A DNA stretch of 64,000 nt, from contig NZ_KI632512.1 of NCBI RefSeq assembly GCF_000504305.1, positions 776,388-840,387 of the forward strand, in the 5' to 3' direction. The notes beneath the pieces were generated by a model. The model made no database searches. It was not told the origin of the DNA and saw only the letters and a list, made by a program, of their open reading frames with translations. Position 1 is the first letter of the stretch. Each line of letters opens with the position of its first letter. Below are positions 42,653 to 51,467 of this stretch, piece after piece. Origin of the DNA: Nitratidesulfovibrio termitidis HI1 (lineage in GTDB: Bacteria > Desulfobacterota > Desulfovibrionia > Desulfovibrionales > Desulfovibrionaceae). The position numbers were made by a program, and so were the translations under genes.

Positions 42653-44092
42653 CTACCCCTGATTGATCATGACGTGCTTGGTGATCTGGTAGTCGCCCAC
42701 CGCCTCGCTGGACAGGTCCTTGCCGAAGCCGGACTGCTTGAAGCCGCCGTGGGGCGTTTCCGAGGTCAGCGGCAGGTGGTCGTTGATCCACACGGTGCCG
42801 AATTCCAGCGCGGCGGACACGCGCATGGCGCGGCCCACGTCGCTGGTGAAAACCGACGAGGCAAGACCGTAGACCACGTCGTTGGCAAGGCGCACGGCGT
42901 CTTCCTCGGTATCGAAGGGCAGCACGGTCAGCACCGGGCCGAACACCTCTTCCTGCACGATCTCGGCCTTCTGGTCCGCATCCACGATCACCGTGGGCTC
43001 GTAGTAGTAGCCGGCCCCCGTGGCCACGCTGGCGGGCTTGCCGCCGCACAGCACCTTGGCCCCGGCGGCGCGGGCGCGGTCCACGAAGCCGCCGACCGAC
43101 GCTAGGTGCCCGGCGGACACCAGCGGGCCCATCTGGGTGGCCCCGTCAAACGGATCGCCCACCACCACGCCCTGCATGGCCGCCACCAACGCGTCGGTGA
43201 CCTGCGCCAGCTTGTCGCGCTGCACGTAGACGCGGGTGGCCGCCGTGCAGTCCTGGCCGGTGTTGCAGAACGAGGCCAGCGAGGCCTTGGCGGCCACCAG
43301 GTCCACGTCGGCATCGCCGAACACCACCAGCGGGGCCTTGCCGCCCAGTTCCAGATGCACGCGCTTCAGGGTGTCCGCCGCGGTGCGCATGACCGAGCGG
43401 CCCGTTTCCGTGGCCCCGGTCAGGCTGACCATGCGGATGTCGGGATGCCTGACCAGCAGTTCACCCACGTTGCCGGTGATCACGTTGACCACCCCGTCGG
43501 GAATGCCCGCCTGCGCGGTCAGTTCCGCCAGCATCAGCGCGGTGCGCGGTGTGATGGTTGCGGGTTTCAGCACTGCCGTGCATCCGGCGGCCAGGGCGGG
43601 CCCCAGCTTCCACACCGCCATGAGCAAGGGGTAGTTCCACGGGGCGATCTGGCCCACCACCCCCACCGGCTCGCGCCGGTAGATGGAAGTGTAGCCGGAC
43701 ATGTATTCACCGGCATGGTGGCCGTGCGTATCGCGCACGGCGGCGGCGAAGAAGCGCAGGTTGTCCACGCAGAACGGCAGGTCGCCCCCCAGGCTGAGGA
43801 ATTCGTACGGCTTGCCGGTGTCTTCCGATTCCACGCGGGCGAAGGCCTCCATGTTGGCCTCCAGCAGGTCCGCCAGCTTCCACAGCGCCTTGGAGCGCGC
43901 GCCGGGCGACAGGCGCGACCAGCGCCCGTCGTAAAAGGCGGCCTTGGCGGCGGCCACGGCCTTGTCCACGTCCGCCGCCGTGGCGGCGATGACGGTGCCC
44001 ACCGTTTCGCGGGTGGCGGGGTTTTCCACGGGCAGGGTGCGCCCTTCGGCGCCTTCGGTCCACGCGCCGTCGATCCAGAGCTTCATGTCCAT
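42653..44092 (-). CDS. Aldehyde dehydrogenase, aminobutyraldehyde/betaine aldehyde type
   Basis: 479 residues with all catalytic features: WNYPLLMAVWKL (Asn), ELGGKAPLVVF (general-base Glu), and NTGQDC with the nucleophile Cys near 282, then EEVFGPVLTVLPF. The closest pattern is the aminobutyraldehyde/betaine aldehyde dehydrogenases. In this operon it follows a putrescine aminotransferase, so the natural reaction is 4-aminobutyraldehyde to 4-aminobutyrate with NAD. It lies 30 nt after the aminotransferase. Betaine aldehyde is the alternative substrate. Confidence 0.9.
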   Translation of the reverse strand: MDMKLWIDGAWTEGAEGRTLPVENPATRETVGTVIAATAADVDKAVAAAKAAFYDGRWSRLSPGARSKALWKLADLLEANMEAFARVESEDTGKPYEFLSLGGDLPFCVDNLRFFAAAVRDTHGHHAGEYMSGYTSIYRREPVGVVGQIAPWNYPLLMAVWKLGPALAAGCTAVLKPATITPRTALMLAELTAQAGIPDGVVNVITGNVGELLVRHPDIRMVSLTGATETGRSVMRTAADTLKRVHLELGGKAPLVVFGDADVDLVAAKASLASFCNTGQDCTAATRVYVQRDKLAQVTDALVAAMQGVVVGDPFDGATQMGPLVSAGHLASVGGFVDRARAAGAKVLCGGKPASVATGAGYYYEPTVIVDADQKAEIVQEEVFGPVLTVLPFDTEEDAVRLANDVVYGLASSVFTSDVGRAMRVSAALEFGTVWINDHLPLTSETPHGGFKQSGFGKDLSSEAVGDYQITKHVMINQG

Positions 44093-44122
44093 TGCTGGCC
44101 TCCTTTGGCGGCGTGCGTGAAC

Positions 44123-45475
44123 CTACGCACGGATGTGGCGGAGAACGTCCTCCAGCCGGTTCAGTACCTCATCCAGAAGTTCCATGGGCGTGTTCAGGGC
44201 GGGCTCGATGCGGATGCATTCCGAGTTGGTCAGGGTGCCCGCCGTCAGCACGTTGCGGGCGAACAGCCCGGCAGCCACCTTGTAGCCCGTCTCGCCATCC
44301 AGGAAGTCCATGCCGATGAGCAGGCCCTTGCCGCGAATCTCGCGAAAGATGCCGGGGTAGCGTTCCTGCAGGTCGTGCAGCCGTTCCAGCATGTATTCGC
44401 CCTTGGCCTTGGACTGGCCGGGCAGGTCCTCGTCCAGCATCACCTCTATGCCTGCCAGGGCGGATGCGCAGGCCAGCGGGTTGCCGCCGGTGGTGGTGGT
44501 GTGCATGAACGGGTTGGGCTCCATGACCTTCCAGATTTCCGGCGTGGCCATGAACGCGGACAGGGGCACCACGCCGCCGCCAAGGGCCTTGCCGAAGCAC
44601 ATGATGTCCGGCTCCACGCCCCAGTGGTCCACGCCGAACACGGTGCCGGTACGCCCGAAGCCGGTCTGCACTTCGTCGGCGATCAGCAGCACGCCGTACC
44701 GGGTGCAGATCTCGCGCAGGCGGGGCCAGAAATCGTCGGGCGGCACCACGGCGCCCGCCTCGCCCTGGATGGGTTCGGCGATGACGGCGGCAATGCCCGT
44801 GCCCACGGCCTGGGCCGAGGCCAGGATGCGCTCCACCGCGTCGGCGTCGCCGAACGGCGCAAACTGCACGCCGCCCAGCAGGGGCAGCAGGGGTTCGCGG
44901 AACACCGACTTGCCCATCACCGAAAGCGCCCCCAGCGTCTTGCCGTGAAAGCCCTTGAGCATGGACACGAAGCCCGACTTGCCGGTGTAGAACTTGGCCA
45001 GCTTCAGCGCGCCCTCGATGGCCTCGGTGCCGCTGTTGGCGAAGAACCCGTACTGGATGTCGCCGGGGGTCAGCGCGGCCAGCACCTTGGCCAGTTGCGC
45101 CCGCAGGGGGTCCAGCATTTCCTGGCTGTACTGGGGCGACCGGTCGAGTTGGGCCTTCACCGCCTCGACGATGCGCGGATGGCGGATGCCGTGGCTGTAC
45201 AGGCCGAAGCCGCCCAGCATGTCGATGTATTCGCGGTCCAGCGCGTCACGCAGGATGGACCCGCTGCCAACCCATTCGGTAACCGCGAAGCCGCCCGATT
45301 CCGTGACGGACTTGCGGTACTGCAGGAAGCCCTTGTTGATGTGGTTGGCGAAATTTTCCGCGGTGTCGCGGGCTATGCGTTCGCGCTCCTCACGGGTGAT
45401 GGCGTCCGCCGGGCGGCGGACAATGTCCAGAATGCGGGTTGCTTCCTGCTTTGCGAGAGCGATGTCGCGGCTCAT
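44123..45475 (-). CDS. Putrescine aminotransferase-like class III aminotransferase
   Basis: 450 residues with a PLP class III fold: FFANSGTEAIEGALKLA, FHGKTLGALSVMGK, IAEPIQGEAGAVVPP, LLIADEVQTGFGRTG and the PLP Lys in CFGKALGGGVVPLS. The N-terminal extension (about 40 residues before the core) and the sequence around EGALKLAK resemble E. coli YgjG, which converts putrescine to 4-aminobutyraldehyde. Neighbouring dehydrogenase and transport genes agree. Ornithine or another diamine as amino donor cannot be ruled out. Confidence 0.88.
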   Translation of the reverse strand: MSRDIALAKQEATRILDIVRRPADAITREERERIARDTAENFANHINKGFLQYRKSVTESGGFAVTEWVGSGSILRDALDREYIDMLGGFGLYSHGIRHPRIVEAVKAQLDRSPQYSQEMLDPLRAQLAKVLAALTPGDIQYGFFANSGTEAIEGALKLAKFYTGKSGFVSMLKGFHGKTLGALSVMGKSVFREPLLPLLGGVQFAPFGDADAVERILASAQAVGTGIAAVIAEPIQGEAGAVVPPDDFWPRLREICTRYGVLLIADEVQTGFGRTGTVFGVDHWGVEPDIMCFGKALGGGVVPLSAFMATPEIWKVMEPNPFMHTTTTGGNPLACASALAGIEVMLDEDLPGQSKAKGEYMLERLHDLQERYPGIFREIRGKGLLIGMDFLDGETGYKVAAGLFARNVLTAGTLTNSECIRIEPALNTPMELLDEVLNRLEDVLRHIRA

Positions 45476-45537
45476 ACGGCCTTCCTGTGTTGGAGTGATG
45501 GGGGCGGGGTTGCCTGATGGTCTGACGCCTCCGGCGG

Positions 45538-45559
45538 GCAGGGGGCCGTAGCCCCCTGC
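45538..45559 (-). other. Hairpin between potD and the aminotransferase gene
   Basis: GCAGGGGGC/GCCCCCTGC (9 bp, 4-nt loop) in a 246-nt gap that also contains CCGAAAGG-type short palindromes. There is no U-tract on the minus strand; probably an mRNA-stability or partial-attenuation hairpin that uncouples transporter from enzyme expression. Confidence 0.4.
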
Positions 45560-45721
45560 TCCCCCCTTTCGGGGTCCGCTGCGGAGCCGGAGGGACGCGC
45601 CCCCGGAAAATCGAAGTCTGTGTTGATGCGGTCTGTCGCGCGCCTTGCCGTCGTGGCGAGGGGGCCGCGTGTTGCTCCTGCCCGCGCTTGCCGTGCGGCA
45701 CGCGGAGACGGAGCGTGCTGC

Positions 45722-46765
45722 CTACCGGGTCTTGATCATGGTCCACAACTCGTCATACAGACGGTTTTCCTTGCCCAGGTCGCGCAGCAGCTGCAGCTTG
45801 TTGATGTAGTCCTTGGGCGGATAGATGGCCGGGTTGGCGAGGTCGTCGGGGGTGATGAATTCCATGGCCGCCTTGTTGGGCGTGGGGTACTGCGTCCAGT
45901 TGGACAGGTGCGCGCCGTTCTTGGCGTCGAGCACGTAGTTGATGAACTTGTACGCCGCTTCCATGTTGGGGGCCTTGGCGGGAATGCACAGGTTGTCCAC
46001 CCACATCACCGCGCCTTCGGCGGGGTTGGCGAAGCCGGAGGTGGGGTCTTCGGCCACGGCGCGCAGACCGTCGCCGTTGTAGACGATGGCGGCCACGGCG
46101 GTGCCGGCAACGACCTTGCTGCGCGCGCCAGTGCCCACTTCAAATCCTTGGAAGTACTTGCTCTTCTTCACATCCAGCATCATGTCGGCCAGGGCCTTCA
46201 GGTCTGCCGGGTCGGTGGTGTTCACGTCCTTGCCCATGTAGACAAGGGCGCTGCCCAGCATTTCACGCACCGAATCGATGAGCACGAAGGGACCGGTCTG
46301 TTTCTTCTCGTCGAACATCACGGCCCACGAGGGCGGATTGCCCGGCACCTTGGCCTTCTTGTACATCATGCCCAGGGTGCCCCACTGGTAGGCCACGCTG
46401 TAGGTGTTGCCGGCGTCGTACTTGGGGTTCACGAACAACGGGTCAAGATTCTTGATGTTCGGCACCTTGGCGTGGTCGAGCTTGGCCAGCAGGCCCAGGT
46501 TGACCATGGTGGGCAGCAGGTAGTCCGAAGGCACCACGATGTCGTACTGCGAAACGCCGCCCGCCTGGAGCTTGGCGATCATCTCTTCCATGGACTCATA
46601 GTAGTCCACGCGCACGTCGATGCCGGTTTCCTTTTCGAAATTGGGGACGAAGTCCTCCGGCATGTACTCGGACCAGATGAAGATGCGGAGTTCCTTGTCC
46701 GCGGCCATAGCCATGTTTGCGGCGAGCAGGACCATCGCCAGCGCCATGAAGAGAATCTTGCGCAT
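45722..46765 (-). CDS. potD: Spermidine/putrescine-binding periplasmic protein
   Basis: 347 residues with a Sec signal peptide (MRKILFMALAMVLLAANMAMA, cleaved near 21-22). The PotD/PotF family is clear from LRIFIWSEYMPEDFVPNFEKETGI, YDIVVPSDYLLPTMV and an aromatic-lined pocket (AYQWGTLGMMY, WVDNLCIP). It captures polyamine in the periplasm for PotABC. It lies three bases after potC. Putrescine as main ligand is inferred from the catabolic genes that follow. Confidence 0.95.
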   Translation of the reverse strand: MRKILFMALAMVLLAANMAMAADKELRIFIWSEYMPEDFVPNFEKETGIDVRVDYYESMEEMIAKLQAGGVSQYDIVVPSDYLLPTMVNLGLLAKLDHAKVPNIKNLDPLFVNPKYDAGNTYSVAYQWGTLGMMYKKAKVPGNPPSWAVMFDEKKQTGPFVLIDSVREMLGSALVYMGKDVNTTDPADLKALADMMLDVKKSKYFQGFEVGTGARSKVVAGTAVAAIVYNGDGLRAVAEDPTSGFANPAEGAVMWVDNLCIPAKAPNMEAAYKFINYVLDAKNGAHLSNWTQYPTPNKAAMEFITPDDLANPAIYPPKDYINKLQLLRDLGKENRLYDELWTMIKTR

Positions 46766-46768
46766 GGA

Positions 46769-47569
46769 TCACTCCTTGTTGGTTTTGCGGGTTACCCGTT
46801 CCGAGATCATGACCAGGATGACGGTGACGCAGAGCGCCAGCGTCGAAAGCGCGTGGATGTCCGGGGTCACGCCGCGCCGCACGGTGGCGTAGATGTACAG
46901 CGGCAGGGTGACCGAGGTGGGACCGGCGGTGAAGAAGCTGATGACGAAGTCGTCCAGCGAAAGGGTGAAGGCCAGCATGGCCCCGCCCACGATGCCCGGC
47001 TTCAGCAGCGGCAGCATGACGTGGCGCATGATGTAGGCGTTGTCGGCGTACAGGTCGCGCGCGGCTTCCTCTATGTCGGTGGAAATGGAGGCCAGGCGCG
47101 CGCCCACCACCAGCGCCACGAAGGACACCTGGAAGGTCACGTGGCCGATGATCATGTTCAGCATGCCCGGCTCGAACACCGAAAAGACCATGCGCAACAG
47201 GCCGAAGGCTACGGCCAGCGCGGCGGCGAAGACGATTTCCGGCGTCACCACCGGCAGGTGCAGGTTGATGTCCAGCAGGGTGTACACCCGGCGCGACCAG
47301 GGGTAGCGCTTCAGCCCGATGGCCAGCACCGTGCCCAGCACCGTGGCGATGATGGTGGACACCCCGGCCAGGAACAGGGTGTTCCACGCGGCTTCCAGAA
47401 TCTGCTCGTTGGCGAACAGACGCTGGTACCACTTCAGGGTAAAGCCCTGCCAGGTCAGGCCAAAGCGCGAGGCGTTCACCGAAAACACGGCCACGGCCAG
47501 CAGCGGCACGTACAGGAACACCAGCGAGCCCACGGCGGTGAAGGGAACGATCCAGTGGAAGCGTCTCAT
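46769..47569 (-). CDS. potC: Polyamine ABC transporter permease PotC
   Basis: 266 residues from ATG 47569, overlapping the potB stop (ATGA). Six membrane segments can be traced (FLYVPLLAVAVFSV, AAWNTLFLAGVSTIIATVLG and so on). The EAA loop EEAARDLYADNAYIMRHVMLPLLKPGI contacts PotA. The longer open frame upstream of 47569 runs through potB and is not real. The short C-terminal tail is basic (RKTNKE). Confidence 0.94.
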   Translation of the reverse strand: MRRFHWIVPFTAVGSLVFLYVPLLAVAVFSVNASRFGLTWQGFTLKWYQRLFANEQILEAAWNTLFLAGVSTIIATVLGTVLAIGLKRYPWSRRVYTLLDINLHLPVVTPEIVFAAALAVAFGLLRMVFSVFEPGMLNMIIGHVTFQVSFVALVVGARLASISTDIEEAARDLYADNAYIMRHVMLPLLKPGIVGGAMLAFTLSLDDFVISFFTAGPTSVTLPLYIYATVRRGVTPDIHALSTLALCVTVILVMISERVTRKTNKE

Positions 47570-48477
47570 GCCGCGCCCCCTTCCCCGCTGTGCTTGCGCT
47601 GCACGTGCAGGCCCACTAGGGTCAGCACCATCAGCGCAAGGCTTACCGCCGCGCCGAAGGGCCAGTCGCGGCTGGTGCCGAACTGCTGCTGGATCAGGTT
47701 GCCCACCAGCATGTACTTGGCCCCGCCCAACAGGTCGGGCACCACGAACATGCCCATGGCCGGTATGAAGGTAAGCGTGATGCCCACGGAAAGGCCGGGC
47801 ACCGTCTGCGGCCAGATGGCATGCCAGAAGATGCGCGCGCGCCCGGCGTACAGATCTTTCGCGGCCTCCACCAGCGCCCAGTCCAGCTTTTCGACGTTGG
47901 CGTACAGCGGCATGGCCACGAAGGGCAGGAAGGTGGCCACCATGCCGAGGTACACGGCCAACGCGCTGGGATACAGGGGCGAACCGTCCGGAATGATGCC
48001 GAGCACGGCGGCGAATTTGGCGAAGGGCAGTTGCGGGGCCAGCACCAGCAGCCACGCGTAGGCCCGGATGACCAGGTTGGTCCAGAACGGAATGATGATC
48101 AGGGTCAGCCAGAAATAGCGTTTTTCCGGCGCGCGGTTGGCGATGTGAAAGCACAGCGGGTAGGCCAGCAGCACGCAGATCAGCGTGGTCCAGAAGGCCA
48201 CCCACACGCTGCGGAAGAGAATCCACAGATAGTCGGCCGACCAGCCGTAGCTGCTGAAGCCCAGAAGCCGGGTGAAGTTGTCCAGCGAGAACACCCACTC
48301 GATCTGCCCGTAGTCACCGCGCGTGGTCATGCTGACCACGATCAGCAACAGGCTGGGCAGCGCGAGAAAGAGCAGTATCCACAGCATGCCCGGCGCCGCC
48401 AGGTACATGCCGCGCCGGATCAGCCGCATGCGGGTGGTGAGCTCGCCGTTCCAGACGAGATGGCGTTGGCTACTCAT
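47566..48477 (-). CDS. potB: Polyamine ABC transporter permease PotB
   Basis: 303 residues from ATG 48477, which overlaps the potA stop by eight bases. Features: an N-terminal helix (YLAAPGMLWILLFLALPSLLLIVV), six membrane segments overall, and the EAA loop VEAAKDLYAGRARIFWHAIWPQTVPGL. The PotB/PotH type is further supported by TNLVIRAYAWLLVL. It partners PotC in the inner membrane. Confidence 0.94.
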   Translation of the reverse strand: MSSQRHLVWNGELTTRMRLIRRGMYLAAPGMLWILLFLALPSLLLIVVSMTTRGDYGQIEWVFSLDNFTRLLGFSSYGWSADYLWILFRSVWVAFWTTLICVLLAYPLCFHIANRAPEKRYFWLTLIIIPFWTNLVIRAYAWLLVLAPQLPFAKFAAVLGIIPDGSPLYPSALAVYLGMVATFLPFVAMPLYANVEKLDWALVEAAKDLYAGRARIFWHAIWPQTVPGLSVGITLTFIPAMGMFVVPDLLGGAKYMLVGNLIQQQFGTSRDWPFGAAVSLALMVLTLVGLHVQRKHSGEGGAA

Positions 48478-49492
48478 GCAGGGGCACCAGCGCGCCGGGC
48501 AGAAGTTCGATCCAGATCTCGTCGCCCTTGGCAATGCCCCTGCGCGGCGCGGCGCTCATGCGCAGGTTGCCGGGTTCGAGCCACACCTCCATCCTGTCAC
48601 CCCGGTAGAAGGCCTCGGTCACGCGGGCGCGCAGGCCGTTCACCGCCGGGCGTTCGGGGTGGAACACGATGTTCTCGGGCCGGATGGCCAGTTCGCCCTG
48701 TGTCCACTCCGGCGGGGTATCCAGCCGCAGCAGGCCCAGTTCCGTTTCCACGCCGCCCTCGGCGCGCCGCCCGGCAATGATGTTGGCCTTGCCCAGAAAG
48801 TCGGCCACGTAGCGGTTCACCGGGCGCTCGTACAGTTCGCGCGCGGGCGCGCACTGCACCACCCTGCCCTGGCGCATCACCGCGATGCGGTCGGACACGG
48901 TCAGCGCCTCTTCCTGGTCATGGGTGACGAGGATGAAGGTCTTGCCCAGCTTCTGCTGCAACTGGCGCAGCTCGGCCTGCACGGCGTGGCGCAGCTTGGC
49001 GTCCAGCGCGGACATGGGCTCGTCAAGCAACAGCACCTCCGGCTCGTTGACCAGGGCGCGGGCCAGTGCCACGCGCTGCTTCTGGCCGCCGGAAAGCTGG
49101 CTGGGCAGGCGATCCTTCTTGTCCTCCATGTGCACCATGGCCAAGGCGGCCATGACCTTTTCCGTCACCACCGCGCCGGTCATGCGGCGCGAACGCATGC
49201 CGAAGGCCACGTTCTCGAACAGGGTCAGGTGCGGGAACAGCGCATAGCTCTGGAACACCGTGTTCACGTTGCGCTCGTTGGCGGGCAGCGTGGTCACGTT
49301 GCTGCCGGTCAGCATCACCGTGCCGGAGTCGGGCAGTTCCAGTCCGGCGACGATCCGCAACAGGGTGGTCTTGCCGCAGCCGGACGGCCCCAGCAGGGTA
49401 AAGAATTCGCCGCGCCGGGTGACCAGGTCCACGTTGTGCAGAGCTTCCACCTCGCCGTAATTCTTGTAGATGGCGTATGCCTCAAGACTCAT
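48470..49492 (-). CDS. potA: Polyamine ABC transporter ATPase PotA
   Basis: ATG 49492 with AAGGAG upstream; 340 residues. Walker A GPSGCGKTTLLRIVAG, signature LSGGQKQRVALARALV, Walker B VLLLDEPMSALD and the switch His in ILVTHDQEEAL are intact. A C-terminal TOBE-type domain (ELAIRPENIVFHP) is characteristic of PotA/UgpC ATPases. It begins after a 167-nt gap downstream of gabT and starts the transporter block potABCD. Confidence 0.95.
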   Translation of the reverse strand: MSLEAYAIYKNYGEVEALHNVDLVTRRGEFFTLLGPSGCGKTTLLRIVAGLELPDSGTVMLTGSNVTTLPANERNVNTVFQSYALFPHLTLFENVAFGMRSRRMTGAVVTEKVMAALAMVHMEDKKDRLPSQLSGGQKQRVALARALVNEPEVLLLDEPMSALDAKLRHAVQAELRQLQQKLGKTFILVTHDQEEALTVSDRIAVMRQGRVVQCAPARELYERPVNRYVADFLGKANIIAGRRAEGGVETELGLLRLDTPPEWTQGELAIRPENIVFHPERPAVNGLRARVTEAFYRGDRMEVWLEPGNLRMSAAPRRGIAKGDEIWIELLPGALVPLHE

Positions 49493-49659
49493 GCGTGCTC
49501 CTTGGGTGCGGCCCATGCCGTGAGGCCATGGGAACCGTGGGAGGCCGTGGGGGGCCGTGGGGGGCCGTTCCGAACTGCGTCTTTCTCTCGTCTCCGGTCA
49601 GCCCGTGGCCGTGGCGCAAGCGGGCAGGGCCTGCCGACAGCAGAGCCCTGCCAGTTTTG
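49493..49659 (-). other. Gap between gabT and potA with a tandem repeat and a hairpin
   Basis: Contains three 10-bp GTGGGGGGCC-like units (about 49537-49566) and a hairpin GGCAGGGC/GCCCTGCC (49623-49652) directly after the gabT stop, with no U-tract on the minus strand. It probably tunes expression between gabT and the transporter genes. Confidence 0.4.
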
Positions 49660-50970
49660 CTAGCCCTTGCGGCCGAAGGCTTCGACCATGGCATCGTGCA
49701 GGATGGCCAGGCCGCGCGCCAGTTCGTCCTGCCCGATGACCAGGGGCATCAACATGCGCAGCACGTTGCCGTGGTGCCCGCAGGACAGGATGAGCAGGCC
49801 GCGTTCCGCGCAACGCGCCACGATGGCCTTGGCCTCCGCCCCGGCGGGTTCGCGGGTGGCGCGGTCGCGCACCAATTCCAGCGCCAGCATGGGGCCCATG
49901 CCGCGAATGTCGCCGATGCAGTCCATCTCGTCCGCCCACGCGGCGAAGGTGGCCCGCAAAGATTCGCCCAGGGCGCGGCCCGTTTCCAGCAGCCGCTCCT
50001 TTTCGAACACGTCCAGCACGGCCAGCCCCGCGGCGCAGGACACCGGGTTGCCGCCATAGGTGCCGCCAAGGCCGCCGGGGTCGGGTGCGTCCATCAGTTC
50101 GGCGCGACCCACCACGGCGGAAAGGGGCATGCCGCCGCCAAGGCTTTTGGCCACCAGGGTGATGTCCGCCGCCACGCCGTGCTGCTCCATGGCGAACATG
50201 GTGCCGGTGCGGCCCACCCCGGTCTGGATTTCGTCGGCGATGAACACGATGGAGTGCTTGTGGCAGATTTCCATGAGCCGCGCGAAATAGCCGGGCGGCG
50301 GCACGATGAAGCCGCCTTCGCCGGTCAGCGGTTCCACGATCAGGCAGGCCACCTGATCGGGGGAAACGTGGTCGATGAAGAAGTTTTCGAGATGGTCGGC
50401 GCAGGCCAGACCGCAATCGGGATGGGTGCGGCCCATGGGGCAGCGGTAGCAGTACGCGTACGGCATGCGGTACACTTCCGGAGCGAAGGGACCGAAGCCG
50501 CGCTTGTAGTTGTTGACCTTGCTGGTCAGGCTCATGGCCAGCAGGGTGCGGCCATGGAAACCCGTTTCGAAGGCGATGACGCCCTGCCGCCCGGTGGCGC
50601 GCCGGGCGATCTTGACGGCGTTTTCCACGGCCTCGGCGCCGCTGTTCAGGAACAGGGTCTTCTTGGGAAAGTCGCCGGGGGTCAGCGCGGCCAGCCGCTC
50701 GGCAAGGGCCACGTACGGCTCGTACATGGCGATGTGGAAGCAGGAATGCAGCAGCTTTCCGGCCTGGTCGCGCACGGCGGCCACCACGTCCGGATGGCAG
50801 TGCCCCACGTTGTTGACGCCGATGCCGCCAACGAAATCGATGTATTCACGGCCTTCAACGTCGCGGATGACCGCACCCGACGCGGATGCGGCGAAACAGT
50901 CGCAGAGGTTCCCGACCCCACGCGGGACAGCGGTGCGACGGCGTTCCAGAAGAGAAGAGGATGAGGACAT
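49660..50970 (-). CDS. gabT: 4-aminobutyrate aminotransferase-like class III aminotransferase
   Basis: 436 residues from ATG 50970; a longer frame exists but its added codons are unconserved. PLP class III motifs: FLNSGAEAVENAVKIARRATGR (the GabT signature), FHGRTLLAMSLTSK, IVEPLTGEGGFIVPP, IVFIADEIQTGVGRTG and the PLP Lys in LVAKSLGGGMPLSAVVG. It would convert 4-aminobutyrate and 2-oxoglutarate to succinate semialdehyde and glutamate, following the aldehyde dehydrogenase. First gene after the sigma-54 promoter at 51034-51050. It differs from the putrescine enzyme at 44123, so the operon holds two distinct transaminases. Confidence 0.92.
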   Translation of the reverse strand: MSSSSSLLERRRTAVPRGVGNLCDCFAASASGAVIRDVEGREYIDFVGGIGVNNVGHCHPDVVAAVRDQAGKLLHSCFHIAMYEPYVALAERLAALTPGDFPKKTLFLNSGAEAVENAVKIARRATGRQGVIAFETGFHGRTLLAMSLTSKVNNYKRGFGPFAPEVYRMPYAYCYRCPMGRTHPDCGLACADHLENFFIDHVSPDQVACLIVEPLTGEGGFIVPPPGYFARLMEICHKHSIVFIADEIQTGVGRTGTMFAMEQHGVAADITLVAKSLGGGMPLSAVVGRAELMDAPDPGGLGGTYGGNPVSCAAGLAVLDVFEKERLLETGRALGESLRATFAAWADEMDCIGDIRGMGPMLALELVRDRATREPAGAEAKAIVARCAERGLLILSCGHHGNVLRMLMPLVIGQDELARGLAILHDAMVEAFGRKG

Positions 50971-51033
50971 GGATGGTTGCCGCCTGTTTCGCAGGATTGC
51001 CCCCGGCCAGTGCAAGGGGAATGACGCTGGAAA

Positions 51034-51050
51034 AGCAAGCGGCGGACCAA
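51034..51050 (-). promoter_or_regulatory. Sigma-54 (-24/-12) promoter of the polyamine operon
   Basis: Read on the minus strand: TTGGTCCGCCGCTTGCT. GG and GC are exactly ten bases apart; the -24 TTGG, the C-G pair and the -12 TTGCT fit the sigma-54 consensus. It would start transcription near 51023, about 53 nt before the gabT ATG. The gene for a sigma-54 activator lies directly upstream. Confidence 0.75.
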
Positions 51051-51111
51051 CAAAAGAATTTCATTACACCACAGGGAGTTAGGAGAAACTAAAAATGGCG
51101 CGCAGAAGATG

Positions 51112-51188
51112 TTGATTCAATATTGAATTATCAAACACGCTAACAATATGTAATTAAACAATTTTTGTATGATTTAATTATGAATCAA
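51112..51188. promoter_or_regulatory. Two near-identical upstream activator sites
   Basis: TTGATTCAATATTGAATTAT begins at 51112, and the reverse complement of 51168-51188 reads TTGATTCATAATTAAATCATA. Both are AT-rich imperfect palindromes sharing TTGATTCA-ATT-AAT. They lie 65-140 bp upstream of the -24 element, the usual place for enhancer-binding proteins. A weaker half-similar site is TATGATTTCATGATA (51294-51308). The surrounding 51100-51460 is strikingly AT-rich for this genome and holds no gene. Confidence 0.6.
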
Positions 51189-51467
51189 AAAATCGCGAAT
51201 ACAAAAACGTAATTCCCTAGCTGCTCCATGAAATTCTGGCGTATGCTCACACGAAAAGGAGCAGAGGCCGCAACAGACTGCGATCGGATATGGTATGATT
51301 TCATGATATTAAGCGCTAAATACGAAAAATGACAAAATTGATACTTGTAGCCGGGCGATGATCTGGAAATCCAAAACAAATCGTCATCAACCCGTATCAA
51401 AAACTCGAACCATAAATAAAACTAGAAAATCCGAGCTATTATGTATGACACATTTTAAACAAAAACG

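Noticed and set aside
46769-48298. 509-residue single permease
   Set aside because: The upstream part is a shadow of potB; the true potC start is the ATG overlapping the potB stop.
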